DNA from: Halomarinibacterium sedimenti
GTDB lineage: Bacteria; Bacteroidota; Bacteroidia; Flavobacteriales; Flavobacteriaceae
DNA length: 64,000 bases
NCBI RefSeq assembly: GCF_019312585.1
Contig: NZ_JAHWDP010000007.1
Span: forward strand, 1 to 64,000
Reading direction: 5' to 3'
Shown piece by piece: positions 53,189-61,436 of this stretch (position 1 is the first letter of the stretch; every line of letters begins with the position of its first letter). The position numbers and the translations under genes were made by a program. The notes beneath the pieces are model-generated. The model was given only the letters and a program-made list of their open reading frames with translations. It was not told the origin of the DNA and searched no databases.

Positions 53189-53650
53189 TTGGGAAAATCG
53201 CAACAAACGTATAGTAAAACTGAAAAAGAAAAAAAACGTGCTAAAAAACGGGAAGACAAACGTAAAAAGATGGAAGCCCGTAAGTTAGAAAAAGAAGAAA
53301 ACGGAACCGCAGGTATCGAATTTGCCTATGTGGACCATATGGGTAATCTAGTAGATACACCGCCAGACCCTTCCAAAAAAGTAAAAGTAGCCGCAGATGA
53401 CATCGTTATTGGCGTTCCTAAAATGACAGACGAAGACAGAGAAGCCTTCGATCCTGTACGAAAAGGAACCGTGTCTTTTTTTGATCACTCCAAAGGCTTC
53501 GGATTTATAGTAGATGGGGAGAATCAAGAAAAATACTTCACCCACGTAAGCGGCTTAATAGATGAAATTAACGAAGGTAATGCCGTTTCTTTCGAACTTG
53601 AAAAAGGACAACGCGGGATGAATGCCGTTAAAGTAACCTTGGTAAAGTAA
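53189..53650 (+). CDS. Cold-shock-domain protein with basic coiled N-terminus
   Basis: 153 residues starting at a TTG (TTG GGA AAA TCG), since family members begin M-G-K-S-Q-Q. The first 40 residues are extremely Lys/Arg/Glu-rich (TEKEKKRAKKREDKRKKMEARKLE), a probable RNA-binding helix. The C-terminal CSD (about 90-153) has KGTVSFFDHSKGFGFIV and KYFTHVSGL, with RNP motifs. It is related to the short Csp upstream but longer. It probably binds RNA or ribosomes, and the role is not established. Confidence 0.87.
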   Translation: MGKSQQTYSKTEKEKKRAKKREDKRKKMEARKLEKEENGTAGIEFAYVDHMGNLVDTPPDPSKKVKVAADDIVIGVPKMTDEDREAFDPVRKGTVSFFDHSKGFGFIVDGENQEKYFTHVSGLIDEINEGNAVSFELEKGQRGMNAVKVTLVK

Positions 53651-53681
53651 TTTAAGCCTACCGTGTTTGCCTAAAACGATT

Positions 53682-54284
53682 TTAATTAAATCGTTTTCCT
53701 ATAGATACTTGAAACGCAAGAATGGTAGATCCTTCGGAGTCGCCGCCTTCTTTACGTACAACATCCGATAATTTAAGGTTGGTTCTAAATTGTAAGAACC
53801 AGTCTTCAGTTATATCGTAAGTTACACCTGCGGTAAAACCTGGAGCTATCCTTTTAAACCGATTTCTATTTTCTTTATTTCCGTTTTGGAATTTTGTTTG
53901 CTCAGTCACTTTTACGCCTAGGTGGATACCACCATCTATGGATAACGCCTCCGAAACGTGATACTTACCTAGAAAAGGAATATTAAAATAGATAATTCTA
54001 TCGTAACCACCGTTGAGGACTTGTCCTTCGCCAGATACATGAGGCTCAAAACTAATGAGCCACTCGTCGCTGGTCCTTTTATCTATAACCAAACCTGCGT
54101 GGGCAAAAGTGAGGAACGTATTATTTCCAACGTCGCCATACATATTCGAAAAATTGATCCCCGCTTTGGCACCAAAGTCCCACCCATCAAAAAAAGAACC
54201 ATCATTTTCATTTTCTTGCGCGAGAAGGGTAGTAGTGGTCGTTAATAATATTAAAACAATGAAATTGTGTAAGATCGTTTTCAT
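53682..54284 (-). CDS. Outer-membrane beta-barrel protein
   Basis: 200 residues with a signal peptide (KTILHNFIVLILLTTTTTLLAQ) and an eight-strand barrel pattern (WDFGAKAGINFSNMYG, LTFAHAGLVI, FNIPFLGKYHV, LSIDGGIHLGVKVTEQ, PGFTAGVTYDITEDWFLQFRTNLKLSDV, ILAFQVSIGKRFN). A terminal Phe precedes Asn at the C-terminus. The function is unknown. It is the third protein of this general kind in the window. Confidence 0.83.
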   Translation of the reverse strand: MKTILHNFIVLILLTTTTTLLAQENENDGSFFDGWDFGAKAGINFSNMYGDVGNNTFLTFAHAGLVIDKRTSDEWLISFEPHVSGEGQVLNGGYDRIIYFNIPFLGKYHVSEALSIDGGIHLGVKVTEQTKFQNGNKENRNRFKRIAPGFTAGVTYDITEDWFLQFRTNLKLSDVVRKEGGDSEGSTILAFQVSIGKRFN

Positions 54285-54381
54285 AAGTATACATTTAATG
54301 TGTTTACTATTAAAGCATCGGGTTATATTGAAAATGTCATCACAGGGGTAGCAATTCTCAAATAATTATTACTTTTAAGCT

Positions 54382-55101
54382 ATGTGTTTCGAAACAAGCC
54401 TCCGTAAAAAAAGAGAAGAAATCGTTCATCGTTTGGAAGTTGCGAAGATGCTGGATGCCACCTATGATCCCTTTTTTCATATGTCTGGCTTTACACATAA
54501 CAACCTGCAAATCATACCTATTCACGACCCAACGGTCATCATCCCTGCTATGTGGGGCTTGGTGCCAGACTGGGCGAGTGGAGACCCCTTCGCATTTTTA
54601 AAGAAATACAACACCCTTAATGCCAAAAGCGAAACGGTGTTTGAGTCTAACACCTATAAAGACAGCATCGAAGAACATCGTTGCCTTATTGTGGTAGATG
54701 GTTTTTTTGAACCCCATCACGAAAACGGGGTATCCATACCGTATTTCTGTTACCAACCTACAGATAGGTACCAAGACGGGAGCGATCTTTTTGCTTTTGC
54801 GGGTATCTATTCGCAACTAGAAGAGAACCAATACAGCTGTTCTATTTTAACGGTACCCGCGAATCCTTTCTTTGCAGAAATCCATAACCGTAAAAAAAGA
54901 ATGCCCTTGGTGCTGGATGAACATTATTTTGAAGATTGGCTGGACGATCTTAACAAAAGCCAAATAAACGAACTTATTGCCACGGGATTTACCAATTCAC
55001 CCTTTAAAGCACATCCCGTAAGTAGGGATTTGTATAAACGGGGCATCGATACCAACAAACCGTATATTGTGGAGCCTGTGGATATGGATACATTGTTTTA
55101 A
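54382..55101 (+). CDS. SRAP-domain protein (YedK/HMCES)
   Basis: 239 residues with the invariant catalytic Cys2 exposed after Met removal (MCFETS), the asparagine-containing NTLNAKSETVFES (about 75-87), the Glu in GFFEPHH (about 108-115) and the His in FFAEIHNRKKRMPLVL (about 166-180). SRAP proteins cross-link to abasic sites in single-stranded DNA at replication forks. All four active-site residues are visible. The first residues are C-F rather than the commoner C-G-R. It is followed by an unusual non-coding repeat tract. Confidence 0.9.
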   Translation: MCFETSLRKKREEIVHRLEVAKMLDATYDPFFHMSGFTHNNLQIIPIHDPTVIIPAMWGLVPDWASGDPFAFLKKYNTLNAKSETVFESNTYKDSIEEHRCLIVVDGFFEPHHENGVSIPYFCYQPTDRYQDGSDLFAFAGIYSQLEENQYSCSILTVPANPFFAEIHNRKKRMPLVLDEHYFEDWLDDLNKSQINELIATGFTNSPFKAHPVSRDLYKRGIDTNKPYIVEPVDMDTLF

Positions 55102-55135
55102 TTGGTTACGGCTCTTACAATTGTTTAAAATTTTA

Positions 55136-55160
55136 TATTTTTTATAATTTATAAAAAATA
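55136..55160. repeat. AT-only perfect inverted repeat
   Basis: TATTTTTTATA (55136-55146) and TATAAAAAATA (55150-55160) form a perfect 11-bp inverted repeat around a 3-nt loop. It lies 35 nt after the SRAP stop codon. It could be a weak terminator, although it has no G-C pairs. Confidence 0.6.
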
Positions 55161-55217
55161 CGATTTTTAAACACAAGTTAATTTTAAAAAGGCATGGTTG
55201 TTGTACAATGAGTCTAA

Positions 55218-55330
55218 TGGATTTACTTTTACATAATTACGATCGATATGAACCTAACGGTAGTCATATCTGTAATTATGCAAAATAGCGGAGCTACACG
55301 TAAATCCTGATGTATGGAAATGTTCTATAA
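55218..55330 (+). repeat. Structured repeat unit A (three-way-junction fold)
   Basis: Outer stem GGATTTAC (55219-55226) with GTAAATCC (55300-55307). Arm 1: CATAATTAC (55232-55240) with GTAATTATG (55272-55280), then GATATGA/TCATATC (55245-55251/55264-55270) and ACC-TAAC-GGT (55252-55261). Arm 2: TAGC-GGA-GCTA (55286-55296). A matching tail of about 20 nt follows (to 55330). No ORF is present. Unit C at 55451 is a near-identical copy 233 nt away. Confidence 0.8.
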
Positions 55331-55353
55331 GTTTATTTATCAAATTGCTTTGA

Positions 55354-55418
55354 CATAAAACCGAACGTTATAGTGCTAAAGCCCAATAACTGGTTTTATG
55401 CTCAAATAGCGTAGCTAT
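55354..55418 (+). repeat. Structured repeat unit B (divergent sequence, same fold)
   Basis: Arm 1: CATAAAACC (55354-55362) with GGTTTTATG (55392-55400), then GTTAT/ATAAC (55367-55371/55386-55390) and GC-TAAA-GC inside. Arm 2: TAGC-GTA-GCTA (55407-55417). It lies between units A and C. The arms match their architecture although most stem bases differ. An outer stem like GGATTTAC/GTAAATCC is not clear here. Confidence 0.6.
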
Positions 55419-55450
55419 CTAAAATGGAGGGTTAGTTAAACCATGTCTTG

Positions 55451-55564
55451 TGGATTTACTTTTACATAATTACCATCGATATTAGCCTAACGGCAGTCAT
55501 ATCTGTAATTATGCAAAATAGCGGAGCTATACGTAAATCCTGATATGTGTGAAATGTTCTATAA
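55451..55564 (+). repeat. Structured repeat unit C (three-way-junction fold)
   Basis: A near copy of unit A: outer stem GGATTTAC (55452-55459)/GTAAATCC (55533-55540), arm 1 CATAATTAC (55465-55473)/GTAATTATG (55505-55513), inner GCC-TAAC-GGC (55485-55494), arm 2 TAGC-GGA-GCTA (55519-55529). Against A there are five substitutions in the core of about 90 nt. ACC/GGT has become GCC/GGC, a compensated base pair. Confidence 0.8.
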
Positions 55565-55664
55565 TGTATATTATGTAAAATAGAATATTTAGGGACTCAC
55601 TCCTTCTTTTATGAAATACGAGAATCTTAGGTCGGTAATGATAGCTGTTGCACACCTCAAATAC

Positions 55665-56570
55665 CTAGGCTTTGTTTTGTACGTTTACTTTAAAGTCGGG
55701 TGCTCCTACCAATTCAAATGTGGCAGAGGCAAATTTAATTTCTCCCTGGGTGGCATCCACCTCTGTTAGAATTTTGGTGTATAGCGCTGTTTTTGTAGCG
55801 CGTCTCTTTTTGTAGTTTACAATATAACGTAACGTATATTCTACCCAATTGTCATTCGCCACTAACGATACCATGGGTTCGGTTTGTGCTTCTTCCAATC
55901 TATATTTAGATTTTAATTCTTGCCATTGCTCTCTAGATTTGGTTGAAAGATCTCCTGCCACTTCATTTCCTACTTTTAACAGGATCTGTGTGGTTTTTTC
56001 GTAATTGCTTCCGAATTGTATGGGAATTTTAATTTCATCCCATAAAAAAGGAAAATCACCAGAATAGTTAAAAACAGGCTCTTTAAACACATAACTGTTG
56101 GCAATTAGTACAATACGTCCGTTGTACAAATCGCCATCTACCCATTGCCCGGTTTCCATTAAGGTGGTTCGTAACACGCCAATATCCATCACATCTCCTT
56201 TAATTCCACCTAACTGCACACGATCCCCCGATTTATAAAAGCCTCCTAGTATAATAGCCAACCAGCCGGCAAAGGATGTAATGACCTCCTGTAATGAAAA
56301 AGCAATCCCCGCACCCGCAACTCCCAAGGCAACTGTAAGTCCGCCTAATTTATTGCTATACACTACCGTAATTAGGACGATGGTTAAAAAGAATCCTATA
56401 AAACTCCCGAGCTTCTTTGCGCGATACCTGTTATTGTCTTCCTTTATTTTTGTGATTAGGTTTTTTTGAATCATCTTAATGACGAGCCAAATAATAACCA
56501 CCCCTATTACTACTGTTGCTATCTTCCCAACGGTAGGGTTAAATAATAGCTCTTTAAGCTGTTCTTCCAT
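55665..56570 (-). CDS. MscS-family mechanosensitive channel
   Basis: 301 residues: two to three N-terminal membrane helices (about 15-32, 52-75, 78-98), the MscS pore helix with Gly/Ala face (GLTVALGVAGAGIAFSLQEVITSFAGWLAIILGGFYKSGDRVQLGG), then the cytoplasmic beta domain. The YKSGDRVQLGG turn fits the family. The C-terminal half is relatively long (EWVEYTLRYIVNYKKRRATKTALYTKILTEV). It probably opens under membrane tension. It is not closely similar to the YbdG-like channel at 33284. Confidence 0.88.
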   Translation of the reverse strand: MEEQLKELLFNPTVGKIATVVIGVVIIWLVIKMIQKNLITKIKEDNNRYRAKKLGSFIGFFLTIVLITVVYSNKLGGLTVALGVAGAGIAFSLQEVITSFAGWLAIILGGFYKSGDRVQLGGIKGDVMDIGVLRTTLMETGQWVDGDLYNGRIVLIANSYVFKEPVFNYSGDFPFLWDEIKIPIQFGSNYEKTTQILLKVGNEVAGDLSTKSREQWQELKSKYRLEEAQTEPMVSLVANDNWVEYTLRYIVNYKKRRATKTALYTKILTEVDATQGEIKFASATFELVGAPDFKVNVQNKA

Positions 56571-56654
56571 AGTTTTGTTTCTTTCTATTTAGAATGATGG
56601 ACTAAAAATACTACTAAAACCCCTATCTCACTGAAGGCATCATAAGATTATTCT

Positions 56655-58772
56655 CTATTCTTGCGACTCATTTAACGCCACCAATTCCTTTTGTACGTGT
56701 GTGGGTACTGCATCGTACTTTGAAAATGTAGATGTGAAATTCGCACGTCCTTGTGTGACAGACCTCAATTTGGTTGAAAAATCACTCATTTCCGCTTTGG
56801 GTATCATCGCTTTCAGGATTTGATATTGGTCCTCACTATTAATTCCTTGAATCATGGCACGGCGGGTTTGTAATTCGGTCATCACATTACCAACCATCGA
56901 TTCTGGAACTTTAATACTCACATCCAAAATGGGTTCTAATAATTTAGGATTTGCTTGTTTAAAGGCATCCTTAAAGGCGGTTGCTCCCGCAATTTTAAAC
57001 GAAATGTCGTTAGAGTCTACCGAGTGCATTTTTCCGTCGTATACCATCACGCGTATATCGCGTGCATAGGATTTGGTTAATGGACCTTGTTCCATGACTT
57101 CCAAAATGCCTTTCATAATGGAAGGTAAAAAGCGGGTGTCAATCACACCGCCTACAATACAATTATAGAATACCAGTTTCCCGCCCCAGTCTAAGTCAAT
57201 TTCATTTTTACCACGAATGTTAAACCCTTCTGGTTCTTGCATTCCTTCATAATACGGTTCTATTTTTAAATGCACTTGAGCAAACTGGCCAGACCCTCCC
57301 GATTGTTTTTTATGGCGGTAATTGGCGTTGGCAGACCGCTGTATGGTTTCCCGATACGATATGCGAGGCGCTTGGAAATTGCATTTAAGTCCGTAGCTGT
57401 TTTCTAATTGCCATTCCAAAACCGCTAAATGCAATTCTCCTTGACAGCCCACGATGGTTTGATGTGTTTCTTGATTGTACTGCATGGTAATGGTAGGATC
57501 TTGACTGTTAATGCGTCGCAATGCTTCGTTGAGTTTCTCCTCTTCGCTACTACTGTTTGCAGAAACCGATTTTTCTAACCGCGATTGAGGAAATTGAATG
57601 GGTTTAATGGTAGGCCCATTTTCATTTTGCGATAAGGTATCGTTTGTTTCGGTGCCTTTTAGTTTGGTGGTAGCGCCAATATCCCCCACCGTTAGTCTGT
57701 TAACTGGATGCTTGGTTTTACCATCCATAATATATAGGTTATTCACCACTTCAATTTCATTGGTACTCTGGTTATAGAATTTATCATTCACCTTCACTTC
57801 ACCGGCCTTTACTTTGAAGAAAGAAACCTGCCCAAGATTGGGTTCGAACAGGGTCTTAAAGATGAACAAGGTTGTAGGCGCGTCTACTTTAGGAGCCACC
57901 AACTCCCCTTCTTCGCTTTGTTCGGGTTTTAAATCGGAAGCACTAGGCGCCACATTGTCTATAAAGCCCATTAAGCGGCCACTTCCCATATCTAATAGTG
58001 CAGATGTCGTGAATATTGGGAACAAATCGTGATTAAGCATCCCTAACTTAATCCCTTGGCGCATTTCATCTTCGTTGAGGGTGCCTTTGTCAAAATACAA
58101 TTCCATTAAATCCTCATCATTTTCGGCTGCCTTTTCTACCAAATCGTTGTGCAATTGGTTGGCGCGGTCTAATTCAGCCTCTGGAATAGGCACTTTTTCT
58201 GGTTTTCCCCCATCGGGACCAAATTTGTAGCACTTCATTTTCATAACATCTACAATGGCATTGGCACCATCCAGTTTTATAGGGTATTGAATTAAGACTG
58301 TATTTTTTCCTACTAAGCGTTGCAAACTGTTTACGCTTTGATCGAAATTGGCCTTTTCGTGGTCAAACTTATTAATGACAAAGACAGTAGGTTTACGGTA
58401 TTTATCCACATAATCCCAAATGATTTCTGTACCAATATCGGCGCCGTGTTCGGCGTTAATGACGTGTACAATAGTATCTGCCACGCGAATGGAAGAAATA
58501 ATTTCTCCAATAAAATCGTCCAATCCAGGGGTATCGATAATATTAATTTTGTAATTCCTCCATTCGGTATGCAATGGTGTCGCAAAAATAGAAGTACCTC
58601 GTTCTTGTTCGATTTCGTGATAATCGGACACCGTATTTTTTTGTTCGACGGTTCCTCTTCTATTGATGAGCCCAGCTTCAAAGAGCATCGTTTCGGCTAG
58701 CGTCGTTTTTCCGGCACCGTGCGCGCCTACAAGAACGACATTTTTGATGTGTTTGTTGTCAAAAATTTTCAT
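56655..58772 (-). CDS. EF-G-like translational GTPase, atypical G motifs
   Basis: 705 residues with EF-G domain order: G domain (about 1-280), domain II (about 300-400), domains III-V (about 410-695, ending LRSVTQGRANFTSTFSKYDAVP). P-loop GAHGAGKT (16-23) is intact, but the Asp of the usual AHIDAGKT is Gly19. Switch I has RGTS (58-61), where EF-G has RGIT, and switch II reads DTPGLDD (80-86), where EF-G has DTPGHVD, so the catalytic His is Leu84. NKFD (134-137) is intact. This is a paralogue rather than the housekeeping fusA, which normally lies in the str operon. Bacteroides EF-G2 has been reported to support translation without GTP hydrolysis; whether this protein is its orthologue is inference. 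Confidence 0.85.
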   Translation of the reverse strand: MKIFDNKHIKNVVLVGAHGAGKTTLAETMLFEAGLINRRGTVEQKNTVSDYHEIEQERGTSIFATPLHTEWRNYKINIIDTPGLDDFIGEIISSIRVADTIVHVINAEHGADIGTEIIWDYVDKYRKPTVFVINKFDHEKANFDQSVNSLQRLVGKNTVLIQYPIKLDGANAIVDVMKMKCYKFGPDGGKPEKVPIPEAELDRANQLHNDLVEKAAENDEDLMELYFDKGTLNEDEMRQGIKLGMLNHDLFPIFTTSALLDMGSGRLMGFIDNVAPSASDLKPEQSEEGELVAPKVDAPTTLFIFKTLFEPNLGQVSFFKVKAGEVKVNDKFYNQSTNEIEVVNNLYIMDGKTKHPVNRLTVGDIGATTKLKGTETNDTLSQNENGPTIKPIQFPQSRLEKSVSANSSSEEEKLNEALRRINSQDPTITMQYNQETHQTIVGCQGELHLAVLEWQLENSYGLKCNFQAPRISYRETIQRSANANYRHKKQSGGSGQFAQVHLKIEPYYEGMQEPEGFNIRGKNEIDLDWGGKLVFYNCIVGGVIDTRFLPSIMKGILEVMEQGPLTKSYARDIRVMVYDGKMHSVDSNDISFKIAGATAFKDAFKQANPKLLEPILDVSIKVPESMVGNVMTELQTRRAMIQGINSEDQYQILKAMIPKAEMSDFSTKLRSVTQGRANFTSTFSKYDAVPTHVQKELVALNESQE

Positions 58773-58920
58773 AGAATATGAATGTTATGAAAGACGTTAG
58801 TTAGAACAATTAAGATACTAAAAATAATCTACTTTTGGGCTTCCTACTATGACCAATGTTAGGTTGTTAGATTTTCTGAAAGATGTTTTTTTAATTAAAT
58901 CTTAACATCGATAAGCCATC

Positions 58921-58948
58921 TTGCTTCTAAGAATTAGCTCTACTTTTG
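58921..58948 (+). promoter_or_regulatory. Promoter of the Bcr/CflA gene
   Basis: TTG at 58921-58923 is followed after 17 nt by TACTTTTG at 58941-58948, fitting the Bacteroidota consensus. The ATG is only 4 nt beyond the box, so the message would be leaderless or nearly so. Confidence 0.6.
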
Positions 58949-58952
58949 CAGT

Positions 58953-60170
58953 ATGTTTAAAAGACAATCTGCCTCCCAAATCGAGTTTATTGCCATGATG
59001 GCCTCTCTTATGGCGGTGGTTGCACTTGCTATTGACGCGTTACTTCCAGCGTTAGACGTTATTGGGATTACTATTGGGACACAGCGTCCCGCAGATAACC
59101 AACTCATAATTACCATGATCTTTTTGGGTTTGGGGGTAGGTCCTCTGGTTTTTGGACCTATATCTGATGCCAAAGGTCGTAAACCCATTGTTTATATGGG
59201 TTTCGGAATATTTTTAATTGGAAGTATTATTTGTGTCTATGCTGAAAGTTTACCCGTTATGATTGCGGGCCGGATTCTTCAAGGGATTGGATTGTCGGCA
59301 CCACGAACGATAAGTATTGCTATTATTCGTGACTTATATAGCGGCGATTATATGGCTCGTATCATGTCGTTTGTTACTGTGGTTTTTCTCTTGGTGCCTA
59401 TCGTTGCCCCTGCAGCTGGTAAATTGGTGTTGGATTACTATAATTGGAAGGGAATTTTCTATATACAGCTATTCTTTAGTGCTTTGGTTTGCTTTTGGTT
59501 TTGGAAGCGACAACCCGAAACCCTTACCCTTGACAAGCGAATCCCTTTTACCCGTGAACGTTTTAATAAAGGATTTAAAGAAGTCTTAACCGAAAAATCT
59601 ACTATGGGTTTCACCTTTATTTCGGGATTAATTTTGGGCGCCTTTTTAGTGTATTTAAGTGGTTCTCAGCAAATCTTTGAAGTTCAATACGGACTTAAAG
59701 AAGAGTTCCCCTACCTCTTTGCAGGTCTAGCGATTGCTATTAGTTTGGCAATATTCACCAATGGAAATCTAGTAGTTCGTTTCGGAATGTTAAAATTGGT
59801 CACCCTATCCATCTATGCATTTCTAATTGTTTCAACCCTATTTGTGGTACTGTTTTATGGGCAACCCAACCCAAGTATTGAAGTATTAATGGCATTTTTT
59901 TCGGTGCAGTTTTTTGCTATTGGATTTTTATTCGGAAACCTGCGTGCCTTAGCAATGGAACCCATGGGGCATATAGCGGGAATGGCAGCTGCCATTACAG
60001 GTCTCATTTCAACCTTAATGGGAATTCCTATTAGTACGTTTATAGGTCGCTACATTGAAAATAGTGTACTCCCAGTGTTTATTGGGTTTATGATCTGTGG
60101 GGTGGTTTCGGTGGTGATATTGCACTTTAGCAGGAGTGCATTGAAGAAAAAAAGAGCCGCATTGGAGTAA
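58953..60170 (+). CDS. Bcr/CflA-family MFS multidrug exporter
   Basis: 405 residues with 12 membrane helices and Bcr/CflA/DHA1 signatures: FIAMMASLMAVVALAIDALLPAL (helix 1), GPLVFGPISDAKGRKPIVYMG (motif A in loop 2-3), GRILQGIGLSAPRTISIAIIRDLYSG (motif C-like region, about 108-133). It expels drugs or metabolites using the proton gradient. The ATG lies 4 nt after the -7 box. It is convergent with the 50-residue ORF that follows. Confidence 0.92.
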   Translation: MFKRQSASQIEFIAMMASLMAVVALAIDALLPALDVIGITIGTQRPADNQLIITMIFLGLGVGPLVFGPISDAKGRKPIVYMGFGIFLIGSIICVYAESLPVMIAGRILQGIGLSAPRTISIAIIRDLYSGDYMARIMSFVTVVFLLVPIVAPAAGKLVLDYYNWKGIFYIQLFFSALVCFWFWKRQPETLTLDKRIPFTRERFNKGFKEVLTEKSTMGFTFISGLILGAFLVYLSGSQQIFEVQYGLKEEFPYLFAGLAIAISLAIFTNGNLVVRFGMLKLVTLSIYAFLIVSTLFVVLFYGQPNPSIEVLMAFFSVQFFAIGFLFGNLRALAMEPMGHIAGMAAAITGLISTLMGIPISTFIGRYIENSVLPVFIGFMICGVVSVVILHFSRSALKKKRAALE

Positions 60171-60196
60171 TGCAGCCTTACATAAAAAAGAGTTTA

Positions 60197-60349
60197 CTAT
60201 TCATCCTCTGAAGCATCATTCCTCAACACCAACTCCCCTTTCTCGTTTAATACAAAGGTTTCCTTTTTAGCCGAATGACGAAAATTAAGGGATCTGCGGT
60301 AATTACTCTGGAAGCTTGCATGCTTTTTTTTGGAGGAAGATTGTGTCAT
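60197..60349 (-). CDS. Small basic protein (50 residues), function unknown
   Basis: ATG at 60347-60349 and TAG at 60197-60199. The 50 residues begin TQSSSKKKHASFQSNYRRSLNFRHSAKK and end ETFVLNEKGELVLRNDASEDE, with a strongly basic front and acidic end. The frame is intact and uses codons like its neighbours, and it fills a gap that would otherwise have no gene. I do not recognise a family, but a small nucleic-acid-associated role would fit the basic front. Confidence 0.55.
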   Translation of the reverse strand: MTQSSSKKKHASFQSNYRRSLNFRHSAKKETFVLNEKGELVLRNDASEDE

Positions 60350-60449
60350 AATAATAGTTTTAATAGTTGCAGAATACCGCTCTAATAGTTTAAATTTAAA
60401 ATCTTTTTTTAAATCAACATACTATAAATCAAAATTTTAACAATCTTCT

Positions 60450-61436
60450 ATGTTCGCTACCCGTTTAATTTTTACCCTTTTAGCCATCTTTTTTATTAGC
60501 AGTTGTAAAGAAAACTCCAAAGAGCAAGTCCTTGAAAATGAATCTTCTACTACGGCAGAAGTTACTCTAGAATTACAAATTCCAGCCGAGTTAGGTGAAG
60601 GTGCTTTTTGGAATCATAAAACTCAAGAATTATATTGGGTGGATATTTTGGGTAAGAAATTATATATCTATAATCCTAGTACCAAACTAAACACCTCGTT
60701 CGAGATGCCTTCCCGTATAGGAACGGTGGTCCCCCAATCAGACAGTACGGCCGTGGTGGCTTTGGAAGATGGGATTTATATTCAAAATACTAAGAATGGA
60801 AGTTTAACAAGACTTTCTAACGTTGAAGCCGATACAACTGAAAATCGGTTTAACGATGGGAAATGTGACCCTAACGGAAACTTATGGGTGGGATCTATGC
60901 ATTTAGCCGAAAAAGAACCTAATGCGAAGTTGTATAAAGTAACTCCCAATGGAACCGCTACAGCCATGCTCGATAGCATTACTATTTCTAACGGAATCGT
61001 TTGGACCAAAGATGCCAAAACCATGTATTATATAGACACCCCCACGGCAAAGATTCGCGCATTTGATTATGATGCTGAAACTTCAACCATTTCAAACGAA
61101 CGCGTGGCGGTAGAAGTTCCAGCCTCTTTAGGCTTTCCCGACGGAATGGCTATAGACGAACATGACAACCTTTGGGTGGGTATGTGGAACGGCAATGCTG
61201 TAGTTTGCTTTGACCCTAAAACGGGTAGCGTGATTACAAGGATTGAAGTTCCCGCGCATAACGTCACTAGTTGCGCTTTTGGAGGGCCTAATCTGGATAT
61301 CCTCTATATTACAACGGCAACGGTAGATATGACCGAGGACGAAAAAATTCAATTTCCTTTGGCAGGTTCTGTATTTAGGGTAGTTCCTGGGGTTAAAGGA
61401 GTGCCTTCATCATTTTTTGGAACCGTTAACGAATGA
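60450..61436 (+). CDS. SMP-30/gluconolactonase-family lipoprotein
   Basis: 328 residues with a lipoprotein signal (LIFTLLAIFFISSCKEN, Cys about 20). A six-bladed propeller follows with the metal-binding sites of SMP-30/gluconolactonase: Glu in LGEGAFWNH (about 50), Asn in NRFNDGKCDPNGNLWVGSM (about 132), Asn in SNGIVW (about 178) and Asp in FPDGMAIDEHDNLWVGMW (about 230). It hydrolyses aldonolactones such as glucono-1,5-lactone to gluconate in the periplasm. It overlaps the next gene by 4 nt (ATGA) and shares the gluconate operon. Confidence 0.87.
   Translation: MFATRLIFTLLAIFFISSCKENSKEQVLENESSTTAEVTLELQIPAELGEGAFWNHKTQELYWVDILGKKLYIYNPSTKLNTSFEMPSRIGTVVPQSDSTAVVALEDGIYIQNTKNGSLTRLSNVEADTTENRFNDGKCDPNGNLWVGSMHLAEKEPNAKLYKVTPNGTATAMLDSITISNGIVWTKDAKTMYYIDTPTAKIRAFDYDAETSTISNERVAVEVPASLGFPDGMAIDEHDNLWVGMWNGNAVVCFDPKTGSVITRIEVPAHNVTSCAFGGPNLDILYITTATVDMTEDEKIQFPLAGSVFRVVPGVKGVPSSFFGTVNE

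Noticed and set aside
55218-55564. CRISPR array
   Set aside because: There are only two close copies with a 233-nt period and a third divergent one, the units are about 90 nt with internal structure, and no cas gene is near.
55218-55564. Integron attC sites
   Set aside because: Each unit can form hairpins with TAAC loops, which recalls attC, but the R/L core-site layout is absent, the outer stem is different, and there is no integrase or gene cassette.
58320-58700. Opposing open frames of 126 and 116 residues inside the EF-G-like gene
   Set aside because: They are out-of-frame shadows of the well-supported EF-G-like reading frame, without domains.
56655-58772. Housekeeping elongation factor G (fusA)
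   Set aside because: It lacks the switch II His and other EF-G residues and is not beside rpsL, rpsG or tuf; it is a paralogue.
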